The notes: generated by a model from the letters alone, not told the origin. A stretch of DNA of 64,000 nucleotides from Metridium senile (GCA_949775045.1 OX459102.1:8393073-8457072), one strand, 5' to 3'; positions 48,819 to 61,004 are shown, counted from the first letter of the stretch. Made by a program: numbers and translations.

Positions 48819-49402
48819 CGGGGGGGGGGGGGGGGGGGGGTACTTGACCCAGTTTCTGACGGGGACGTTCCGCTGGTACCTCTAAACCCTGACCCTATTT
48901 AAGACAGCAGAATCCTAAAAATATGTACCCTATTTCAAGATAAATTGGTAAAAAGTAGACCCTATCCAAGACTCAAGGCGGAAATCGTATACCATATGTA
49001 AGACAATTTAAGACAAATTAGGTTAAATTGTATACCCTATTCAAGACACCAAGCCAAAAACCATACCCTATTTGGCGGAACGTCCCCGTATAGTAAATAT
49101 AAGGGAGTACCAGCCCAACGTTCCGCTGGTACCTCTAAACCCTGACCCTATTTAAGACAGCAGAATCCTAAAAATATGTACCCTATTTCAAGATAAATTG
49201 GTAAAAAGTAGACCCTATCCAAGACTCAAGGCGGAAATCGTATACCATATGTAAGACAATTTAAGACAAATTAGGTTAAATTGTATACCCTATTCAAGAC
49301 ACCAAGCCAAAAACCATACCCTATTTGGCGGAACGTCCCCGTATAGTAAATATAAGGGAGTACCAGCCCCCCCCCCCCCCCCCAACCCTCCCCCCCCCGG
49401 GT
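48819..49402. mobile_element. Poly-G/poly-C-ended element with a 253-bp perfect duplication
   Basis: Runs from CCCGGG plus about 20 G to a C tract and CCCGGG. 48865-49117 and 49118-49370 appear identical (each starts ACGTTCCGCTGGTACCTC and ends AAGGGAGTACCAGCCC). The same family is at 37145-37490 and 50431-50590. Confidence 0.88.
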
Positions 49403-49744
49403 CACTATATTGAAGTTATGTGGGTAGTTCTGATTGCATGATAAATGACTGTCATGCCGATTGTGACAATCGTGTATACGACTGATCCCCAATATTCATT
49501 ATCATTACAAGATCATTGATGAATTAATTTCATTTTTGTTATTATAAATTAAAGGACATAAACTCATTGCAACACATTGTTGTCCTGTATTTTGTCCAAA
49601 GATAAAAGCATTACCTTGGCTATATGGTGCTGTTATTGTCTTGCTTGGATCAACATATAGTATCTTCTCTACATCATAATATAGTTTACACTTATACAGT
49701 AATTCATTACATGTGACTGAGTCTTATAGAGAAACGTCGGTCTA

Positions 49745-50028
49745 TTACAAGAAAGGGACGATACACCTATTTCAATTAATGTTGTCCATCTGGAATGGTT
49801 GATCTGAGACCGATAGGAATTGTGGGAGCTCGTTAAACTGCAAATGCACTATTATAATCACGCTCGAATATTAATGTTTACTTCTGAAATACTGTTATCT
49901 GTAATTCAGCACCATTCAAGTGTGATTAAAACAATGCATTTGCAGTTTAACGAGCTCCCACAATTCCTATCGGTCTCAGATCAACCATTCCAGATGGACA
50001 ACGTTAATTGAAATAGGTGTATACATGG
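49745..50028. mobile_element. Fold-back family T, copy 1
   Basis: Left ACACCTATTTCAATTAATG, CCATCTGGAATGGTTGATCT and GACCGATAGGAATTGTGGGA; right inverse with TCCCACAATTCCTATCGGTC and ATTGAAATAGGTGTAT. Copy 2 is at 63066-63336. Confidence 0.88.
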
Positions 50029-50430
50029 CTTTACATTTGAACCTTCTTTGAGAAATAAATGCTTGTGTCCCAATACCCTTGAACTTTGAAGAATAATGCT
50101 CGCTTTTGACCTTTGCACAGTTAATATAATTATGTAACTTAAATAGAAGACCTGGGTATATTTGAGCGTATTCTATGATTAAACAAACCGTCTAAGCTTC
50201 CTACTTTTGGTGTTTAAACGCCTTTATTAATCGTGTTGGTATTCTACTTGGTTACGACTACGATGAGAGCGAAAATGTCTATAATTATAATAAACAAACC
50301 TTGAATAACGAGATCTGGTATTATTTGTAATCTTTATTGTTACTTCTGCATCATTATATACATTCATACATGTACAGTCAAACAACTAGTTTTATCTAAT
50401 ATATCACAATCACTGAACGATGAAATGACC
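50029..50430. other. Spacer, nothing recognised
   Basis: AT-rich with no repeat structure or coding frame that I can support. Confidence 0.4.
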
Positions 50431-50592
50431 CCGGGGGGGGGGGGGGGGGAGGGGGGGTACTCCCTTATATTTACTATACGAGGACGTTCCGCCAAATAGG
50501 GTATGTTTTTTTGCCTTGGCGTCTTGAATAGGGTATACAATTTAGCCTAACTAAACTACTAAACTAGCCCCCCCCCCCCCCCCCCCCCGGGG
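50431..50592. mobile_element. Truncated poly-G-ended element
   Basis: CCCCGGGGGG... TACTCCCTTATATTTACTAT then GAGGACGTTCCGCCAAATAG, ending in a poly-C run and CCCGGGGG. It is the reverse of the end of the 48819-49402 element. Confidence 0.8.
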
Positions 50593-50786
50593 GAAATGAC
50601 AATAATTTGAGGATCTAGTTTGAGTGTAGCAGTCGAAGAACTTGACTGTTTTGTACCCTAATAAAGTTACTAATATCAAAAAGGGAAAACAGAAAATACT
50701 TCCTTGAATTAAAAATAATAAAAGAAGGAAGGTACTTAGCATTATTATTATGAAAGAAGTGAACATCTTTGAGAAAGCGGCCTTAC

Positions 50787-51157
50787 TTTGAGTCACATGG
50801 TTGACTGTAAACACAAGTCGCTAGTCTTGAATCTTCTACGCTTGAAATCGGCTTGCAATCCTGTTTTTTTTCTTCGGTAGACCTTTGTTCACATTCTGTC
50901 ATAGTTGAGCTCTTTGTTGTTTTAGAGTTTGTATAAGTCTGAATATAATTCGCTTTTGAATAGATAGGTAGCTTTTTGGATAGATAATTCACGATAAGTT
51001 TTATGATAGGTATTTTCATAGGCAGTTTCACGATAGATTCGCGGTGTCTCTCTAAATGGCCTTTCCGAAAACGCTCGACATCTTTTAGTGTGGCTAAACC
51101 GCGAATGGTGTGTGGCTTTGCAAGCGATTTGAGCGTATTTAAAGACATTGAATCCAT
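50787..51157 (-). CDS. Candidate coding exon, unknown protein
   Basis: An ATG frame on the minus strand, 123 codons plus two bases, ending at a GTAAGG donor that overlaps the in-frame TAA. It starts MDSMSLNTLKSLAKPHTIRG and includes RKGHLERHRESIVKLP, KIPIIKLIVNYLSKKLP and a Cys-containing tail (TECEQRST, QDCKPISS, CVYSQPCDS). Composition and codon choice look protein-like, and a gtgttttag acceptor lies just upstream of the ATG. I do not recognise the family. The next exon, needed in phase 2, was not found among the repeats at lower coordinates. It could be a relic. Confidence 0.4.
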
Positions 51158-51417
51158 ACCTTGATTACTAAAACACTGTACTGTCGAAGTTGGAAGCAAA
51201 TGGACGCCGAAAATGAGGTAACTCAGAACTACGACTATACTGCGCGTGCGCGTCAATTTGGCGACGAAGACGAAGAAAAAGAAAGCCGAAACCTAAACTC
51301 GGTATTCCACAGGAATCGCGAGTAATTAGGTGTATAAGAATAATATAGCAGAAAATTCAGTGTTCGCTGCTGGAGACATAAATGTGGCCAGCTGTCCACG
51401 TGTGTAAAGGACTGAGT

Positions 51418-51823
51418 TACAGCCAAACCTACTGAAGCGTTCCTATCGAGGTTGGAAGGCTTGATATATTCTTTCAAACTTGAGTTTAATTTTTTTTGAA
51501 ACTTGCAAAAACGAAACCGATATATTGTTAACTTCAAAATGCAGACTTTAACCGTAAACCGATAATAAATCCCGAAATCACGATCTGTGGTCAATAACTG
51601 ATAATGCTATTTTAATAAAATACTTAAATAGTAAGCATTTATAACAATATTTCTGTAAGCAGACTAGGTTTAGCAATTTTCTGTTGTCCAAAAAACATTG
51701 AAAGAAATGTTTTGATTTGAAGCGGTTTTTGAAACTTTACAAGAATCGATTCATTTATGCAAATTTCAAAACAAATTGAATGTTTTAAACCTCGATAGGA
51801 ACGCTTCAGTAGGCTTGGTTGTA
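51418..51823. mobile_element. Fold-back element (406 bp)
   Basis: Left ACAGCCAAACCTACTGAAGC then GTTCCTATCGAGG; right CCTCGATAGGAACGCTTCAG then TAGGCTTGGTTGTA. The terminal 34 bp pair nearly perfectly and the interior pairs loosely. Confidence 0.85.
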
Positions 51824-51984
51824 AATTCGCGAAATATTAAACTTCCATTTAATCAGTGGGGAGGGTCAGGGGGAACACTTCAGTGTCCCCGTTGGAGGGA
51901 CTAGTATGTAATACGATATATGCTCGTATGATATAGCGTTTTCACATCGCTTTGATGCCTTTTACACCTAGTAAAACCAATCAA

Positions 51985-52340
51985 CGATAGACAATAACAT
52001 GAAATTTGTAACAGTAAAAATGATGAAACTTAACTTTACTGATGTTTCAAGCTTTAATGAGCCCCTGGTCGAAGTGAAAGAGCAACATTATCGAAACGTC
52101 AGTAAAGTTAAGTCAACATTTTTTACGGTGTTACAAATTTCATTCTATTATCGTCAGTATATCATTCTACCTATCGTCAGTATATCAAACACCGACGCAG
52201 CCTATACTAGTTTACTCGCTAGTTTCTATTTCTATTTTTTTCTGTGTGACAAATTTCATTTTATTAATTTGTTTATATCAAACACCGACGCAGCCTATAC
52301 TACTTTACTCGCTAATTTTTATTCTATACTTAACGTTTTT
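51985..52340. repeat. Family P element, two to three units
   Basis: Includes GAAACGTCAGTAAAGTTAAG as at 9378, then units with ACACCGACGCAGCCTATACT. The left edge (51987-52040) is an inverted fragment. Confidence 0.75.
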
Positions 52341-52790
52341 TATATACAACAAATAAACCTTTGAAAAAAAATTGTGACTTTTATAGATCCTAAGGCAAAA
52401 ATCTTTACTCTGGAATCGTCTTTGGGGGATTGGAACGAGACATTGAGCAATGTACCGAGTCGACCAATTGAAGGACTATTGTGATGAACTCTTAACCCGT
52501 ATATTTACTGAAGGATCCTACAATGTATACAATACAGTACATGTTGTAAATTCAAAAAATTCCATATTATTACAGTGAGTTTTATAGGCATTGAGTGTTT
52601 ATAATGAATATTATTTCTTATTTATTCGCTCAAGGGATGTGGGATAAAAAAGCAACATAAATCTCGTTTCGAATCAGTGATCTCTGTTACAGTGTTTACG
52701 CGTTACAGGGGATTGAGAAGAAGAATACATTAAATGGCTCAAACTAAGCTTTGAGATGGTTTAAATTACCATAAAATAATGGCACACATC
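52341..52790. other. Spacer, no gene seen
   Basis: AT-rich. TCGCTCAAGGGATGTGGG at 52627 matches 45857, marking another copy of a dispersed repeat end. Confidence 0.4.
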
Positions 52791-53990
52791 TTTTGATTTG
52801 ACTCGAGTTATCGATAGTTAAATTGCAGTAAATACGTGGCAAAACCCTATCGATTTTAGTTCGAGTTCTGAAAATACATTAAATTTATTTCACAAATCAA
52901 TCGATATCGGTTCGAGTTATGGATAGTTAAATTGCAGTAAAAACGTGACGGAAATCAGTCGATTTTAGTTCGAATTATCCATGATAAAAATACATTAAAT
53001 TTATGGCACAAATCAATCGATATCGGTTGGAGTTATCGATTGTAGAATTGCAGTAAATTTGTGGCGAAAATATACAGTTCTCGTAGGTAAAATTACATTA
53101 ATTAAATGGATGGCGCAAATCAATCAATTTTGGTTCGAGTTATTAAAAGCGCCAAACAATCGGTTTTCGATCGAGTTATATGTGGGAAAATAATAGTAAA
53201 ATATGAAGCCAATAAATCGATTTTCGATCAAGTTGTCGGTGGTAAAATTACACTGAGATATACAGAGCAAAACAATCAATTTGGGTCCTACTTATAGCGC
53301 TAATCAATTGATTTGGGTTCGAGTTTTTGGTGGTATAAAATTACAGTAAATATATTTTATTTTTATTTAATCAAGTTTCGAAAACATTACATTCGTCTAA
53401 TTATCTAATTACAATCGTCTAATTATAAGAATCTAATGGTCCGAGGTAGACCTAAAACAGAACTCACAGATTCCCTAACATAGGTCACCTAATCTATATA
53501 TATCTAGCAAAATAATCAATTTGGGTCCGAGTTATAGCGCTAATCAATCGATTTGGGTTCGAGTTATTGGTGGTAAAATTACAGTAAATATATAGAGCAA
53601 AACAATCGATTTGGGTTCGAGTTTTTGATGGTAAAATTACAGTAAATATATAGAGCAAAACAATCGATTTGGGTTCGAGTTATGGCCCAATCAATCGATT
53701 TGGGTTCGATTTATTTGTGGTAAAATTACAGTAAATATATAGAGAAAAACAATTAATTTGGGTTTGAGTTATAGCGCTAATCAATCGATTTGGGTTCGAG
53801 TTATTGGTGGTATAAAATTACGGTATATATATGGAGCAAAACAATCGATTTTGGTTCGAGTTATGGCGCAAATCAATCGATTTGGGTTCGAGTTATAGAG
53901 CTATTAATAAATCGAATCGATTTTCGACCGAGTTAATTATCGGTAGTAAAATAACAGGAAATATATCGGAGCAATCGATTTCCGTTTGAG
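52790..53990. repeat. Minisatellite of about 45-90 bp (1.2 kb)
   Basis: Many degenerate units combining CAATCGATTTGGGTTCGAGT, TGGTGGTAAAATTACAGTAA and ATATATAGAGCAAAACAATC. TCGAT-rich; better preserved at 53500-53900 than on the left. Confidence 0.92.
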
Positions 53991-54938
53991 ATTCACCAAT
54001 CCAAAACGCCAAACGTTTCTGCTGTCGCTTCAATCTCATGCAATGGTCTTGCTCTCAAGCGAGCGCCTGAATAAAAGAGAGTGTTACTTACTAACGTTTA
54101 AGACGCTTTAAAAACTTTTCCTGAATAAAAATGGAAACTTATTCACTATATAAAGGGAGTGTTGCCTACAGATATTTTGTGTTATTTATTTGCTTAAATC
54201 TTCAACCAAAATCAAGAAAGCTCTTACAAGAAACTACAGAAAATATTCGTAAAAGTCTCCCTGAAAATATTTTATAAATTTAAAACTGTTATTTTTTAAC
54301 TTTATTGTTAATTTAAGCGTTCAAAATGTTCAATATTTACCAGAGCTCCCTTTGTAGTAATTTACGATGCGATATTTCAATAAATACACCCATTTTACAC
54401 ACAAAACAGCTCATTGGCTTACCTGTTCACGCCGAGCCAATCGCTACGCTGATAAACAAAGGTTATTGTCTAATTTGATTGACAGGAGACGACCGCTGAA
54501 CATATTGAATTGCAAATTCGCATGCGTATTATAGTTTCGCCTTCGAGTTGTGCTTCGACCTATAAATATATTCGTAAAAATATGGCAAAATAACCAACAA
54601 TATACTTTCAAATACAAACTGCAGGCTACCAGGACTTGGCCAAATTGATCATTTAGGATTTCGTAAATGAAATACGAGCTACAAAAGGTATGTAACGACG
54701 GCATGAAAGCGTGACATTCAGGACACAAGCGGGCCTTGATATAGGAATCATTTTATAACCAAATTACACAACATTCGCTTGCCAAAAGCTCATTTATTTT
54801 ACATATTACAATCCAAGCTAGCCAGAATACAACTTAGTAGAAAGATTAATTTCTATATAAGCCTAGAATGTAATATTTGAGTTCGTTTTGTTTCAGTAAA
54901 AGTTTATCTGTTATGATTTGTGACTGAGCTAATTCGAG
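53991..54938. other. Upstream region of the coiled-coil gene
   Basis: No repeat structure recognised. tttgtttcag ends at 54896, 42 nt before the next gene's ATG, a possible 5'-UTR acceptor. Promoter elements could not be identified with confidence. Confidence 0.4.
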
Positions 54939-54997
54939 ATGAGCGCCGAAGTCAAGCAACCAAGCGAGGCGAAACAAGATTACAACTCTACAACAAG
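54939..54997 (+). CDS. Coiled-coil gene exon 1
   Basis: Short first coding exon, donor AAG|GTATTG, phase 2. Chosen because it supplies an ATG and the exact phase needed by 58913. An alternative first exon is discussed at 57349. Confidence 0.65.
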
Positions 54998-57900
54998 GTA
55001 TTGACCCAAACAAAGACATTGAGAATGAGTTTTACATTTTAAGATTCACATTGCCTCCCATTGGCTCAATTACTTCGTAATTTGAATAATATTTGAATCC
55101 CATAATAGAAAACTACGGGCCAAAATTACAAATTTTGTTTACACTAAGTGTTTGGCCAGTTTACAAACTTTGATGGCTTATTTTCTCTCCCAACGTTGAA
55201 CTTTCAAACTTGAGAGATTTTCGTCCTTTTTCCTTCATATCTCTAAGGCAATTTTTCAACATTTAATTACTATAATTTTCTAATTTTAGATCCACATTTT
55301 TATAACCTTATTTTTGAGGTTGTGAAAAATTTCGTTTACGTGTGCTCAACATTAAACTACGTTTGAAACCTTTATAAAAAATAGTTTTAATCATAATCAT
55401 CATCCTTTTTCAATTTCCTATATAAACTCATTCATTTGTAAAGCATTATTTCTTGTCTAATTATTAAAATTAGCTCTACAAAGCGCTCAATCTATCAATG
55501 TAATTTATCCATCCCGAATGCATCCCATAATTTTTCGAGCATGCGTCGTAGCTATGTGGCGTGATTGTCCGAGAGGGACTACGTTCATTGTGTTTAATCT
55601 TGATTTTCAGCTGCTGTTTTAGAATGATTTTGGATAGATTGGTTTTGCGAAACAGGATATACTAATTAGGATGTAAAGGTCAAACCAAGCAGAAATTATA
55701 AACATTAGAATATAAAGCTACGAAATACTCCGACAAGGCTTGACATTCGAGACGTCAGTTAATGAAAGTACTTTTCAGACGGTGTATAAATTACCTTCAT
55801 CAAATCTTTTGTTTGCATAGAAACAGCGACCATACCTGCTTGTTATTTTTGAACGTGTGGCGTTTTGGAAGCAATTGTTTTGGGTTCCCTGTGCTGAAGA
55901 TGACTTTTCTAACACAGGAAGCCCAACAACGAATAAATATAGAGAGTTTGGATGACTGAAACATTGTGTATGATGGGCTTATGAAAGGCACTTAGATTTT
56001 ATTGTTGAGTTTAATGTTTGTATTTTTCGGTGTTTTTTTTTTTGTGTATATGTTTTTAAAGAAAATTTCATTTTTTGTTAAAAATATAAATACTACTTGA
56101 GAAAGATAATTAAATCAAAGAAATGAACAAAATTCGCAAAGAAAGGGGGGGGGGGGGGGGGAAGGAGAGAAAGTTCTAGTTTGCAGTGGAGTCAAATCTT
56201 GATGTTGTCGAGTTTTACAGTGAGAAAACTCGAACCGTGAACACTTTGAGTTTTTTTTGTTTATTTTTTTTTAACCATGATCGCATGAGCGAATATATTA
56301 TGAACACTTAGTTTGAACTCACTGCTTCATTTTTAGAGGTTATGAAGCAGTAGAAGGTTCAGAAAATAATAACATGAAAAAAATCAAGTGTTCTCGGTTC
56401 GAATATCCTCACTGTAATGAAAACAAATGAATATTAGAATCGGTGAAGAAGCGACTCCAAACAGTCATACAGTATGAATAATTGGTTCAGCTAAATTAAA
56501 AACCGTCTGACACCTTAGAAAATTCAACCAATCACAAAGCAGGAAAGCCGTTGTATATATTCGGCGGTATTCAACTGACTCCTTTAATATACATTGCGGT
56601 AACTGTTGATGTTTCCTTTGGTGTGATCAAATGTAATCAAATATCAGATGGTCCGTGCCCTCGATATAGAATGATCACGATCGTTATTTTGTAGAACAAA
56701 GCATGATGGGAAAATTGTGTATTTGTACTATACTACTACTGTAAGTCAGCTAAATCAACTAAAATGTCAATTTTACTGATATAATTAACAGTAACTCGAT
56801 AGGGGGATTAAACTCCAATCTGTAACGCACTCGCTAGTAACCGTTAATAATAGACAGATTAGAGTAAATTCTCCTATCGAGTTACTGTTAACTAGACCCT
56901 GGACTCCAGGGTTAACTGGGCTACCATGCATATCAAATTCACGGTTAACATCAGCCTATATGGGTTTCATGTGTCACGTCACGCAGCTGAGGTCAAGTCA
57001 TAAACATGCAAAATGTTGTACTTTTTCCTATTTTTTAGTACTTTCGCTTAGAATTTCGTCTTAGGTACCTACAGATTATTTAACTTTGATTTATAAGGTC
57101 TTCATTTCATATCATTTATAGCTGCAAAATGAAATATTTCTCGCGGGAATTTAAGAGTTTAGGTTGACAATTGATGTCTCTTGAAGAGACTTGTCTACCC
57201 ATACCAGCTACCCTGCGATGAGTTTGGTCCTAAAACTAAAAAGTGCATGCTCAGACGTGAAAAGTACCACCAAATATGGAAAGAAGAATAATTTTGGCGC
57301 AATTTGATATGTAATACATGAGAGTTTGACGTATTTTGGACGCGGGAAATGAGCCTTAAACTTGGCGTACTGGTGGCATTTTGCTTGCTAACCTTCAATA
57401 TAGTACTTGCAAACGCGCAAGATGGTTTTGACACGGGGTAAGTGGCCCAAAAGAGTATTATTTACCCAGTTTTGCGTATGAAATAAACATGTAAGTGAAT
57501 CAACGACTGTGTTCATGAAATTATTGAAATTAAAGTTATATTTCAAACGAAACTCGGGCTTGCTTAAATTGAACTCTATAGCGTAGCAGTTAAGTGATTT
57601 AAAAATCACTATCGTATATTTGTGCAGCGATCTTATTTAAACAATTTCAAAGCAATCATAAGGTGATCCTAAAAATATTATTATTATTATCCTGGCGATT
57701 TGGTTATGGAAGGAATAGTAAAGAAGATTTTGGAACAATCGGGGATGAATTTTAACGAGGTTTCGCGTTTAACCGACCTCCACAATCTCTACTACACAAA
57801 GATTGTTATCCTTAGTTTCGCTTTCTTTAAGTGTTTTGGCTCAACTTAACAAATTTCATCGATATATCTCTTCGGAACCTTCTGCCTTCGACTGCCGTCT

Positions 57901-60900
57901 TGTCCTTGTTGCGTCCCGCCAAATTGAATTTGTGTTATGTTTGATGTCACGTTTCTGGTGTCAAATGACACTGCGCATGTCAAGAAGCGATCTGAAGGAC
58001 TGGGGCCGACAGATGTTAAATGTTCAAATGAGTATGCAATGACTTTGATATGTGTGGCAGTTGTTTCTATGTACCAGGATTCCTGTGTTGCAAAGTTTTT
58101 GAAAAGTCTCAAAAACATTATTATCAAGTTGTTGAGAAATAAACGTCACAAATATAAGATGGGCAGTTACTGAGGCAATTTGCGTGATTTTTGTGCTTGT
58201 TCAGAAACCTGCGGGACATTTGTTTCTATGTACCGGGATCCCTGTGTCACAAAGTGTTGACAAAGTGGGTACTATTGTCCTATTGTCCATTTGTCTGGTC
58301 GAAAACGACGACGACGACGAAAAACAAACAAACCCATTTTAAGACTGTGCTATCACAGGTAGCAGCTATCACAGTAATTACATCAGTATGTTATACGATA
58401 CTTCGGAACTATCTCATACCACAGGAGTCCCGATATTAGTATAATATAGTGTATTTATTATAAGCGTAAATACAGAGCAAAAAAAGAAAAGACAAAAAGC
58501 CGGGTTCCCTGTGGTTTACCGTCATCATGTTTTGTTCCACACTATGGCGCTTTTGCACTTTTCTGTTCGATGGCGATATTAAATTCGATTGATAAGTCCA
58601 TGATCACAAAGTAATTTTTATAGCATCACTGGTTTTATTTTTCTGTTGGTCTTTCATTCACTCGCATATTTTTTTACTCGCCCATTCGGCATCTATTCAT
58701 CCCATTATTCATTTATTCACTCATCCATGCATGCATGCATGCATTCATTCATCAATCAGTCCATCGATCCAGCCACTTACCCACTCAATCTTCCATTCAT
58801 TTATTAATCCATTCATTCATCCATTTGTTACTCTATTTGTTACTCCTTTCATTTCTCCATTGATTCGCTTATTTATTCATTCGTCCATTCATCCAGTTTA
58901 CTCTCCTTGCAGCCACCACGAAGCAAAGTTACCGTCTGAAGCTCCTCCGCTTCCCATGCTCCCAGACGATATTGAAGACGACGACGACAACTTTCCTCTC
59001 ATTACGTCAGTATTCTCGCTCGCCTCGTCTGACGACGGCGAGAGCACAGACACCGCAGAGAGTCCTGATGGAAATTCACAAAAGCTTATGACGTCATCGG
59101 AAGTAAAAACACCGGAAGCTACCTCTCACGGAGCAGCATTTCCTAAAGTTACCTCGCCAAAAGAAACATCGCCAGGGGTGACGTCAATAAAGTCACCGGA
59201 AGTGACGTCACCTGGAAGGTCAAATCAGGCGAATACGAGCTCATTTCGAGTGAGCCCGAAGAGTGTTTCGACAGTAAATCAAATAAACGCACCTTTCTAT
59301 GTTGGCAAGGGCAAGCTTCTGTTACCCAAGAACAACGAGGGTAAAGTGAAAATACCTTCTCAGACCTCTGGGATGACTTTCAATAAAATGGTCAGTATAC
59401 ATCCCATCACAACTAGCGCGACTAGCACTACAATGACCACAAGTAAAGAAACTACCGTTAGATTGACGAGAGGCGCTTTGAAGAAAGCGGATACCGCTGC
59501 AACTTCCGTCCAAACAGCCGGCAGTAAAATTTCAAACACGGTGACATTCGGTCAAGCTAATGCCGGAAGTAAAGTGTCAACAACACCTACTTCGGTTACT
59601 AGTAACACAATGGTTGACTTGACTAAGACACTTTCGTTTGTTGACGCAAATACAGCGCATTTCCGGATAGCTGTTCCACCAGCCAACACCGTTGCATTGA
59701 GTTCTCTTGTAGGAGCCACCGACCCACTTATGCAGTTAGTACAGCGGTTACCGCCTACTACTACAGCCGTCACTCAAAGCCAACTGAAAACGGTGGTACA
59801 AACACCCCTTACTACCTCAGTGGGGACTTCTGGAACAACAGTGGTACAAAAAACGTTCACTACCCCCGTTGGGACTTCAAAGATGACAGTGGTGCAAAAC
59901 CCCGTGACTACCACTGGTAGGCAACCGAAACCACGTCACGTGAATATCGCCCCAGCACCGCTGACCACGGTCAACACACCACGATTCGTTGCAGTACCTA
60001 AAACAGTATCCACCTCAACATCACCCAATCAAATCGTCTCGACGAGTCCAATCAGCGGTAATATCCCACGTGTTGTCGTGGTACCCAAGCAAGCTGGTAC
60101 CCAGGCCCCAGTGAACGGAGGTCAACTAATGTACCTTATCGAAAACAAGACGGCTGATGGAAAGACGTTTCGGTTTCTTATACCAACAGACAGTGCGAAG
60201 ATTGTTACGAAACCTGCCACTGGTACTCAGTCTCTTACAACTACCTCACGTCCTGTTCAGTCAACGGTTCCAGCAACTTCGCCGACACAACTAATTAGGA
60301 TCATTCCTAAACCAGCGCAAGGTGCAGTCACTCAGGCTTCAAAAACGACGACTTCAACAACACTGAAAATAGTTCCAGCAGCAACGACGACTGCTGCTGC
60401 TGTTGCAACGCCCAATACAGGCCGCCCTGCCGTGTCAAACACACCTCCCGCTGTCACAGGCAATATGACACCACCTGGATCAAGCTCACCGACGATCAAC
60501 ATGATGTCCATGACGTCACCTATCTCTGAAGAGGACTCGATCAACACTCCCCCTACCTCTCCCTCCCTTATGGAGGATTCCTCGCCAAATGAAGAAGCTA
60601 TGGATACAGGAATAAGCCCTCATGAAGCAAGAATCCAAAAGCTTAAAGAGTTGCTACGGCAACAAGAAGACGCCGTCGACCGATTGAGAGAAAAACGGAA
60701 GAAAGAAATTGATGACGTCAGGGCGACTGCGACAACCACTAAAAGTGATACTAACTCTGAGGGGGGTAGGGATAGTCCGTTTGCTGTCCCCCTACCTCCT
60801 AAGAAAGCCCGCTACGACACGCAACACAAGCGACACGACACAAGTAAAATAAACACAACCACACAGACGTCGAAGGACGGCTTTCTACCCAACACTGATG

Positions 60901-61004
60901 ATAATCAGTTTGTAAAATTGGTGGGTTTGGAAAAGGTTGTTGATAAGCTCAAGGCCAAGAAAATTCTTGAGCAAAAAGTGGCCAAAGTTTCGGAGCTAAA
61001 TTGA
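54939..61004 (+). CDS. Coiled-coil, Ser/Thr-rich nuclear protein (LRIF1-like?), 716 aa
   Basis: Two coding exons, 54939-54997 and 58913-61004, joined in phase 2 across a 3.9-kb GT-AG intron. Exon 1 gives MSAEVKQPSEAKQDYNSTT. Seen: acidic/hydrophobic patch DDIEDDDDNFPLITSVFSL at about 38-56; TSP/SPE-rich stretch at about 70-120; long Thr/Val/Pro-rich low-complexity middle; a possible folded strand pair MYLIENKTADGKTFRFLIP at about 427-445; coiled coil at about 590-623 (RIQKLKELLRQQEDAVDRL); basic NLS-like PPKKAR at 648-653; and C-terminal QFVKLVGLEKVVDKLK at 685-700. The coiled coil and the F-x-K-x-x-GL-x-K motif recall vertebrate LRIF1 (HP1- and SMCHD1-binding nuclear factor), though in a different order. 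The identification is tentative; the gene itself is well supported. Confidence 0.8.
56213..56422. mobile_element. Fold-back element
   Basis: CAGTGAGAAAACTCGAACCG and TGAACACTTTGAG pair with CTCAAGTGTTC-type and GGTTCGAATATCCTCACTG ends. Inner GAACTCACTGCTTCATTTTT matches 45795-45815 inverted. Confidence 0.8.
56783..56895. mobile_element. Short hairpin MITE
   Basis: TTAACAGTAACTCGATAGGG pairs with CCTATCGAGTTACTGTTAAC; inner AATCTGT and ACAGATT. Confidence 0.82.
57349..57437 (+). CDS. Candidate signal-peptide first exon
   Basis: ATG frame of 29 codons plus two bases, ending at a strong GTAAGT donor. It encodes MSLKLGVLVAFCLLTFNIVL then ANAQDGFDTG: a classic signal peptide with an A-x-A cleavage site. 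Phase 2 at the donor equals that of receptor B and C exon 1, and also that required by 58913. It could be the first exon of a fourth secreted or receptor gene continuing beyond the window, an alternative first exon of the coiled-coil gene, or chance. Confidence 0.5.
58690..58905. repeat. (TTCA)n/(ATGC)n tract
   Basis: Degenerate ATTCATTCATCC repeats with a short ATGCATGCATGC run, directly before the main exon of the coiled-coil gene. Confidence 0.85.
58913..61004 (+). CDS. Coiled-coil gene exon 2 (main exon)
   Basis: 2.09-kb exon after acceptor ctctccttgcag, ending TGA 61002-61004. The frame extends further upstream only through (TTCA)n, which is intronic. High GC relative to its surroundings and a complete lack of stops over 697 codons mark it as real. 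Confidence 0.93.

Larger units (their letters stand above)
54998..58912. other. Intron of the coiled-coil gene
   Basis: Contains a poly-G run (about 56145-56160), hairpins at 56213-56422 and 56783-56895, a candidate signal-peptide exon (57349-57437), a direct repeat GTTTCTATGTACC(A/G)GGAT(T/C)C (58061 and 58222) and a (TTCA)n/(ATGC)n tract (58690-58905). The open frames at 55762-55959 and 57803-58173 lack support. Confidence 0.6.

Noticed and set aside
50787..51256. A 157-aa minus-strand protein with a signal peptide
   Set aside because: The extended start would be TTG; the first ATG is at 51157, which removes the supposed signal peptide, so only the shorter exon is kept.
57803..58173. Overlapping frames in the coiled-coil gene intron
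   Set aside because: Short, mutually overlapping, with no splice support; part of the area is a direct repeat.
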